DNA of 64,000 nt from NCBI GenBank assembly GCA_902492655.1, contig CABUMF010000004.1:1-64000 (forward strand). The letters run 5' to 3'. Shown here piece after piece: positions 58,955 to 64,000 of the stretch (its first letter is position 1; each line of letters opens with the position of its first letter). The notes beneath the pieces were generated by a model that did not search any database, was not told the DNA's origin, and saw only the letters and a program-made list of their open reading frames with translations. The position numbers were made by a program, and so were the translations under genes. This stretch comes from an uncultured Eubacteriales bacterium. GTDB lineage: Bacteria > Bacillota > Clostridia > HGM11514.

Positions 58955-60880
58955 TTATTTATTAAAGAACCAAACAGCCATACGGCTTTCTTCACTCCAG
59001 GTTTTGCCTGCGGAAGCATAGTCCGTAACCGTAAAATAACCTCCGTCATTTTGCGGAATTCTGAGCTCCTCTATGTGCTTATACGGTGCAATGTCCTTTT
59101 CCGGGAACACTGCGTCCACAAAGCCGTCGTCATTTATTTTCACATCGAATATTCCGTCAACCGACTTTCCGAGCCTGTTTTCAACCGCAAGCATTACAGG
59201 ACCCCGTCTGAGCGAAATTCTGCGGTAAGCATCCGGATCTTCCTTATCGAATGCAGGAACCATGTAATTACGCCCCCACACAACCTTGTTCATTAAAACC
59301 TCGGAACCGTAATGCACAGGATAAATAGCCTCAGTTCTCATATCAAACTCAAGAATAATTCTGTCATTATCGCACCAAGTTCTTTCGAGCCTTATGTATT
59401 TACCCGCTCCCAATCCGTCAATGCTTTCTCCGTTTACAAAAACCTTTGTGCACTTGCTCCATTCGGGATTTCTCAAATAAAGCGCAAATTTCCCGCCGTT
59501 TGTATTTGAAAGGGTTATATTAACAGTTTTATCTTTCGGATATTCCGTTTCGGTTTTAAATACCATACCGTCCGTTTCTTTTGTTCCGTCAATATAAAAG
59601 TTGACAACATAGCCGTCCTGCGCTTTTACGATGTTATACATTGACAGCATCGCAATACCGGCGGCACCTATACACGCACAACAGCCGTAATAATGATTAT
59701 CGTGCATAACCCTAAAACCGCCTATGCTGATACCCCTCGTTGACGGAGTGAGAGGACTGTATGAATCAAACGGAAGCGGCTCGTGAATAACATCCGGAGA
59801 AATCTCAAAATGAGTTCTCGGGATTTTCTTCTCGTTATTCACAGCACCCAAATATGCGTTGTAAAAAGAACGCTCAAATGCATCCATATATTTACTGTCG
59901 CCGGTCAGAAGATTGAGCTTTGCAAAAAACTTCATAAGCGTAACGGTTACGCAGGTTTCCTGCATATGCATACCCACATTGGCACTCGCCTGACGAGCCG
60001 TAGAATGATCAAAGAGCTCATGTGTACAGCCGCTGCAACCTATAACCGTGAAATCGTTTTCAAGGATTTGATCGGCAAAATTAATAACAGCCGTCTTGTA
60101 TTTTTCTTCCCCTGTAATTCTGTAATATTCCAAAAGTCCCTCAAAGCACGAAGTCATTTCATAAGCCTTCGTTACCGGATACTGGTACGGATGAAGCTCG
60201 TTTTCATACGCAAGTGTAAAAATATTCTCAACAGAGCTTCCGCCGCAATCGACTATGTATTTGGCAAAATCGAAGTATTTTTGGTTTTTGGTCAGATTAT
60301 AAAGCCTTACAACAGGCTCTAAAATAGAGGAGGAATTAACACCTCTCCAGTGGTTTGTGGCATCGTTTATTTCCTTTTTGCCTTCACCGATGTGCTCCAT
60401 TATATCATCAACCATGGTCGACATAAATTTTACCATTTTGTCAATAAGCTCATCGTCTTTGCAAATCTCGATAAAATACTGCATTCCCAAAAGAACATAT
60501 TTTCTTGACCACATATCCCAGCCGGTGTATCTTCTGGTATTGTATGTGGAAACAACGCCGTCTGCATCGCCCACCGTCAGCATATCATAAACCGTGGTTT
60601 CAAGGGCGCTGTACAAATCTTCATTTTTTGTACAACTGTACAAAAAGCTTCCGCCGCGCATCATTTTGCCCCAATACTCGCCTCTCCAACCAAAATCGGC
60701 GTCATCGGTACGAAATCTGTACTGATCGACGAATCTTTTCCAAATCACATTGTCCTTCAAATCGAAGTTTTCTATAAAGTCAATGTATTCCTGAATAAAA
60801 CCCGTGTATTTACTTTCATTTTCCGAAAAAACAAAGGTATCGGTAGAAAAATCAGGATAGTTAACCTTTCTTAAATCCAT
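58955..60880 (-). CDS. GH127/DUF1680-family glycoside hydrolase (beta-L-arabinofuranosidase-like)
   Basis: 641 residues; ATG behind GAGGAAC; no signal peptide. The (alpha/alpha)6 barrel includes WDMWSRKYVLLGMQYF near 120, the probable catalytic Glu in MQETCVTVTLMKF near 310, YMDAFERSFYNAYLGA near 338, and a CC pair (YYGCCACIGAAGIAM near 400) corresponding to the cysteine-rich zinc site of GH127, then a beta domain. GH127 enzymes release beta-L-arabinofuranose from plant glycans; other members act on different sugars. AraC regulator 10 bp upstream. Confidence 0.85.
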   Translation of the reverse strand: MDLRKVNYPDFSTDTFVFSENESKYTGFIQEYIDFIENFDLKDNVIWKRFVDQYRFRTDDADFGWRGEYWGKMMRGGSFLYSCTKNEDLYSALETTVYDMLTVGDADGVVSTYNTRRYTGWDMWSRKYVLLGMQYFIEICKDDELIDKMVKFMSTMVDDIMEHIGEGKKEINDATNHWRGVNSSSILEPVVRLYNLTKNQKYFDFAKYIVDCGGSSVENIFTLAYENELHPYQYPVTKAYEMTSCFEGLLEYYRITGEEKYKTAVINFADQILENDFTVIGCSGCTHELFDHSTARQASANVGMHMQETCVTVTLMKFFAKLNLLTGDSKYMDAFERSFYNAYLGAVNNEKKIPRTHFEISPDVIHEPLPFDSYSPLTPSTRGISIGGFRVMHDNHYYGCCACIGAAGIAMLSMYNIVKAQDGYVVNFYIDGTKETDGMVFKTETEYPKDKTVNITLSNTNGGKFALYLRNPEWSKCTKVFVNGESIDGLGAGKYIRLERTWCDNDRIILEFDMRTEAIYPVHYGSEVLMNKVVWGRNYMVPAFDKEDPDAYRRISLRRGPVMLAVENRLGKSVDGIFDVKINDDGFVDAVFPEKDIAPYKHIEELRIPQNDGGYFTVTDYASAGKTWSEESRMAVWFFNK

Positions 60881-60890
60881 AAATAGTTCC

Positions 60891-61724
60891 TCATTTCTTT
60901 TTGTATTTGCCCGGAGAACATCCGACTGCTTTTGTAAATGTCCTTATAAAATTTGAATAGTCGTGAAATCCGCACAAAAACGCAGTTTCCGACACGCTTT
61001 TTCCGTTTTTTAAATACATTTTTGCTTGCGAAATCCTCTTGCCGACAATATACTTCATAACGGTTGTACCGAGCGATTGCTTAAAAACCCTGCATAGACC
61101 GTTAACGGACATATAGGTATTTTTTGCAATCGTGTCAAGCGTCAGCTCGTCCGCCAAATGCTGATTAATATAAGTTATTGCCCCGGCAAGCCTGTTTCCG
61201 ACTATCGCCGAAGCGGGGTGATTGTTAAGGAAAAATCTGTTTACAAGCACCAAAATACGCATCATATAAGCGTTCATCATAACATCCTCGCCGTATCCGT
61301 CGCAGTCATTTATGCTGCTCAGCAGTTTAACAAGGATTTCCGCTTCATCGTCGCTCAGAGAAATACGGTTTGACTCATTGTTGCCTCTCGAATAAAAGCA
61401 AGCGGAAAGGTCGGTTTCGCTCGTTGAATTGGAAAAAATATACTCGGGATGAAGCTGAACCGTATATCTTTCAACATCGCCCATAAGCGTGATCTTATGA
61501 GCCTCAAATTGATTGATTACAAATAAGTCATTGTTTTCGACCTTATATATTTTATCGTCAATCAAGAAATTGTTTCCGCCTCTGAGGCAAAACAAAAGCT
61601 CACAACATTCATGAGTGTGAATATTGAGATTAGGATTATTTTCAGTAGAGTGATAAATCCCGAAAGACCTGCTGTCCAATGCGAATTTAACCGCATCTGA
61701 GCATTTTTCAAAAAACACATTCAT
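60891..61724 (-). CDS. AraC-family transcriptional regulator with cupin sensor
   Basis: 277 residues from the ATG at 61724 (a TTG one codon earlier is equally spaced from AGGAG). Cupin domain at about 25-85 (IHTHECCELLFCLRGG, FVINQFEAHKITL). Two HTH motifs at about 180-276 (LTLDTIAKNTYMSVNGLCRVFKQSLG; SVSETAFLCGFHDYSNFIRTFTKAVGC). In an operon with the GH127 gene, whose expression it probably controls along with its own. Inducer presumably an arabinoside. Confidence 0.9.
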   Translation of the reverse strand: MNVFFEKCSDAVKFALDSRSFGIYHSTENNPNLNIHTHECCELLFCLRGGNNFLIDDKIYKVENNDLFVINQFEAHKITLMGDVERYTVQLHPEYIFSNSTSETDLSACFYSRGNNESNRISLSDDEAEILVKLLSSINDCDGYGEDVMMNAYMMRILVLVNRFFLNNHPASAIVGNRLAGAITYINQHLADELTLDTIAKNTYMSVNGLCRVFKQSLGTTVMKYIVGKRISQAKMYLKNGKSVSETAFLCGFHDYSNFIRTFTKAVGCSPGKYKKK

Positions 61725-61752
61725 CAATAGTGAGCTCCTGCCAATATTTATA

Positions 61753-62610
61753 TTATTTATTCAGCTTTCTTAAATACTCACTGATATGTTCGATTTTTTC
61801 ATCAATTTCATCGACCTGAATACGAAGCTTGTCAAGCTCTTTGAAATTGCCGTCAGCCTTCTGAATACTTGACTGCATAGATTTTACTGCAAGACGAAGA
61901 TTGAAAATATCGTCATCATCTATGTTGTTCACAGCTTTTTCGTTGGTTTTTGCGGTAGCCTGCCTGAGCGCAAAAGTACCTGCCGCAAACACGATTATGC
62001 TGACAATAAGCGAAATAAGAATTACAACGCCTGTGGAAGTTCCCGAATTTGAAGAATCGTCCGCTTCGCTGTTTTCGGCACTTTCAGAATTATTTTTTTC
62101 GGGGAGAACATCTTTTTCGCTTGTTTTATCTGTGCCTTCAGTTGTTGCGGGCTTTTTCGTGAGCTTGGATTTGGTATCGTTGATTACAAGCATAAACTCA
62201 TCGGCATCATCGTCCTCATAATCATTGCCGATGCCTGACTCCGGACCGTATCCCGGAGTAACATTTTGATTAATGTCCTCCTGCGTAAGCTTTGCGGTAC
62301 CGCCGTTTACATATATATCACCGATGACGGTAACAATCTTTGTAAGCTGATTCTTATTATCCTGAAAATCCGGATCCTGCTCATAGAGATATTCAAACTT
62401 ACCCGACTCAAAAGAAATATCATCCCGAATACCGGTTGAAATGTATTTCTTAAAATCATCCTTACTTGCGGAATTAACATATTCAACCGCAATATCACAA
62501 ATTGCCTGAACATCATTAACCTGAGATTCATAAGCCGCATTGCAAACCTCAATCGAGGATAACACAAAAACGGACAGCAACACCATACTTATTATTCTTT
62601 TAATTTTCAT
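61753..62610 (-). CDS. Secreted-type protein with one membrane helix and cytoplasmic coiled coil
   Basis: 285 residues from the ATG at 62610, behind GGAG; a GTG 9 bp earlier overlaps that site. Signal peptide at about 1-25, an extracellular domain at about 30-130, a low-complexity Ser/Glu/Asp/Asn linker at 150-195, a membrane helix at about 196-220, and a cytoplasmic coiled coil at about 235-285 (KADGNFKELDKLRIQVDEIDEKIEHISEY). No family recognised. The form suggests a sensor or envelope scaffold. Confidence 0.75.
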   Translation of the reverse strand: MKIKRIISMVLLSVFVLSSIEVCNAAYESQVNDVQAICDIAVEYVNSASKDDFKKYISTGIRDDISFESGKFEYLYEQDPDFQDNKNQLTKIVTVIGDIYVNGGTAKLTQEDINQNVTPGYGPESGIGNDYEDDDADEFMLVINDTKSKLTKKPATTEGTDKTSEKDVLPEKNNSESAENSEADDSSNSGTSTGVVILISLIVSIIVFAAGTFALRQATAKTNEKAVNNIDDDDIFNLRLAVKSMQSSIQKADGNFKELDKLRIQVDEIDEKIEHISEYLRKLNK

Positions 62611-62656
62611 GTGTACCACTCCTTAAAATTATATTTAAATTTTATCACGGTATGGG

Positions 62657-63817
62657 CTAATTGTCAAGCATAGTTTTAACAAAATCCAAAAGTTTGGATT
62701 TGTTGTTCTCCAGACATCCGTCAATTACGGCATCGAGCACAGAATTTAAAACCCTGCCGACATCCGGCCCCGAAAGCCCCAATTTTTTCATATCATCGCC
62801 GTTTATATCAAGCTGCTTTACGGTACAGCAATCATTCTTAACAGATATAAGCCGATTATTGAAATCAAAAACCCTGTCCTTATCCCAAACAGCCTTTATG
62901 ACCTCCCCGAAAAGCTCGGCATTTTTTATTCCTATGTCACGGATAAGCCTTTTGACATCAGCATCGCAATTAAATTCACAAGTAAGCCTCGGGCAAACCT
63001 TTGCCGCAAAATCGCAAGTTTTGTTATCGGCTCTGAGGCTGCGCATTACGGATTTTACATCTTTGCAATCTCTCAAAAGCACCGCATATCTGCAATCGGC
63101 ACTCGTGCAAACCGAATTAAGTCCCTCGGGATTTACTTTTTCGCCGATACAAATTTCAAACACTTCCGAATATTTTTTTATAACCGATTCCGCGCCGACA
63201 CCACAAATAAGCTTAGTAAGCTCTGAAAAAATTCTTTCTTTTGAAATATTGACTAACAGCTCTTTATTGCGAAAAATGCTTTTAGAGGTGGCTTCTTCAA
63301 TGCCAAACCCCAGCACCGAAGCAAATCGCAATGCGCGAAGTATCCTGAGTCCGTCCTCGTTAAATCTCAAGTCAGGCTCGCCGACACACCGAATTATCTT
63401 GTTTTCCGCATCTGCCCGACCCCCGAACAAATCCACAAGACCGCTATTTTCGCAGTATGCCATCGCATTAACCGTAAAATCCCGCCTTGCCAAATCCTCC
63501 GAAAGAAGTGGCGTAAAACGCACATTGTCGGGGTGTCTGTTATCCTTGTATTCCCCGTCAATCCTATATGTTGTTATTTCCACATTGTTTCCTTCGATAA
63601 CAACCGTTACGGTGCCGTGCTTTAAGCCGGTTTCAATTATCCTGTATCCTTCAAAACAAGCGATAATTTCGGTGGGAAGCGCATTTGTTGTAAGGTCATA
63701 ATCACCCGGGGTTCTCCCCATAACATAATCCCTTACGCAACCGCCTACCGCAAAGCACTCATGCCCGGCATTTTGAAGAATATTCATTGCTTCTTTAACA
63801 GAATTCGGTAAAATCAT
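62657..63817 (-). CDS. cca: CCA tRNA nucleotidyltransferase
   Basis: 386 residues. Class II nucleotidyltransferase: GGCVRDYVMGRTPGDYDLTT with catalytic D39 and D41, RRDFTVNAMAY near 111, and the ERIFSELTKL region of the neck domain. It adds or repairs the 3' CCA of tRNAs, needed for the tRNA-Leu in this window, which lacks an encoded CCA. It could act as a poly(A) polymerase instead; the spacing favours CCA addition. Confidence 0.9.
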   Translation of the reverse strand: MILPNSVKEAMNILQNAGHECFAVGGCVRDYVMGRTPGDYDLTTNALPTEIIACFEGYRIIETGLKHGTVTVVIEGNNVEITTYRIDGEYKDNRHPDNVRFTPLLSEDLARRDFTVNAMAYCENSGLVDLFGGRADAENKIIRCVGEPDLRFNEDGLRILRALRFASVLGFGIEEATSKSIFRNKELLVNISKERIFSELTKLICGVGAESVIKKYSEVFEICIGEKVNPEGLNSVCTSADCRYAVLLRDCKDVKSVMRSLRADNKTCDFAAKVCPRLTCEFNCDADVKRLIRDIGIKNAELFGEVIKAVWDKDRVFDFNNRLISVKNDCCTVKQLDINGDDMKKLGLSGPDVGRVLNSVLDAVIDGCLENNKSKLLDFVKTMLDN

Positions 63818-63821
63818 AATA

Positions 63822-64000
63822 TCAATCCAAAAACTTTATTGTTTTGCACCTTCCGTCATATCCCATATGAGAATTTTCAAAAATAGCTCTGACTGCATCC
63901 TTATAATCATCGGGAGCCTGAAGAGAAGTAGAAAAGTGAGTTAGCCACAGCTCTCGTGAACCTGCGTCTGCGGCAATGTGCGCCGCATCCTGCATAAGCA
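63822..64000 (-). CDS. rnz: Ribonuclease Z, C-terminal fragment (runs off the window)
   Basis: The last 59 codons are visible; the 5' end is beyond position 64000. LMQDAAHIAADAGSREL and LWLTHFSTSL contain the second zinc-ligand histidine motif (LTHFS) of RNase Z. It processes tRNA 3' ends before CCA addition. It is 4 bp upstream of cca, forming a tRNA 3'-end maturation pair. Confidence 0.85.
   Translation of the reverse strand, partial: LMQDAAHIAADAGSRELWLTHFSTSLQAPDDYKDAVRAIFENSHMGYDGRCKTIKFLD

Overview
The window comes from a low-to-mid GC, endospore-forming anaerobic Firmicute, most likely an uncultured gut or rumen member of the Clostridia. Evidence: a complete eight-gene spoIIIA operon, a SleC-type cortex-lytic protein, a SpoIIQ-like M23 protein, the recJ-rel-MBL-hemZ order, many TTG/GTG starts behind strong GGAGG ribosome-binding sites, and dockerin- and SLH-bearing secreted proteins. 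Genus or species cannot be fixed from the sequence alone.

Layout. 1-5524 (minus strand): two tandemly duplicated secreted beta-helix proteins; the complete copy ends in a dockerin and the other runs off the left edge. 5521-7766: a small membrane protein coupled to a cell-surface protein with cohesin-like, dockerin, FnIII and three SLH domains. 7767-9203: the most interesting locus. Two 21-bp inverted repeats (8064-8084 and 8329-8349) enclose 244 bp holding a perfect extended sigma-A promoter that fires into the SLH gene, plus a terminator facing the other way, and an intact orphan tyrosine recombinase lies just outside. This is the architecture of a phase-variable DNA inversion switch, captured here in the ON orientation.

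9372-17450: sugar modules. A ROK repressor with a perfect palindromic operator precedes a DegT aminotransferase and a Gfo/Idh oxidoreductase. Next come a GNAT acetyltransferase and a three-gene epimerase/oxidoreductase operon divergent from an AraC regulator. 17485-29205: a Na+/alanine-glycine symporter under a tandem glycine riboswitch, a heterodimeric ABC exporter, an HD hydrolase, an acyl-CoA synthetase, thioredoxin with a ferredoxin:thioredoxin-reductase-like partner, a HAD phosphatase and a GH3 enzyme.

29302-36922: housekeeping genes (recJ, rel, MBL hydrolase, hemZ, a PHP protein) and a small Cys/Tyr/Met-rich protein with a sigma-K-like promoter. 36967-41935: Asp23 and spoIIIAA-AH. 41994-46422: an EamA transporter with rhaA, then a SleC-like cortex-lytic system split over two genes. 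46473-49567: SGNH hydrolase, ApbE, DUF2779 protein. 49605-55134: a self-contained fructose-type PTS operon (HPr, EI, IIA, IIB, IIC, two class II aldolases). 55363-64000: orphan sigma-like regulator, RarA, SpoIIQ-like M23 protein, tRNA-Leu(CAG), DUF554 protein, an AraC/GH127 pair, a transmembrane coiled-coil protein, CCA-adding enzyme, and the 3' end of an RNase Z gene.

Genes cooperate as surface polysaccharide or glycan interaction (dockerin, SLH, GH127, GH3, epimerases, PTS), endospore formation and germination (spoIIIA, SpoIIQ-like, SleC-like), and core metabolism. The left end is the accessory, variable part; most of the rest is conserved clostridial backbone. All statements come from reading the sequence and general family knowledge; no database search was run.
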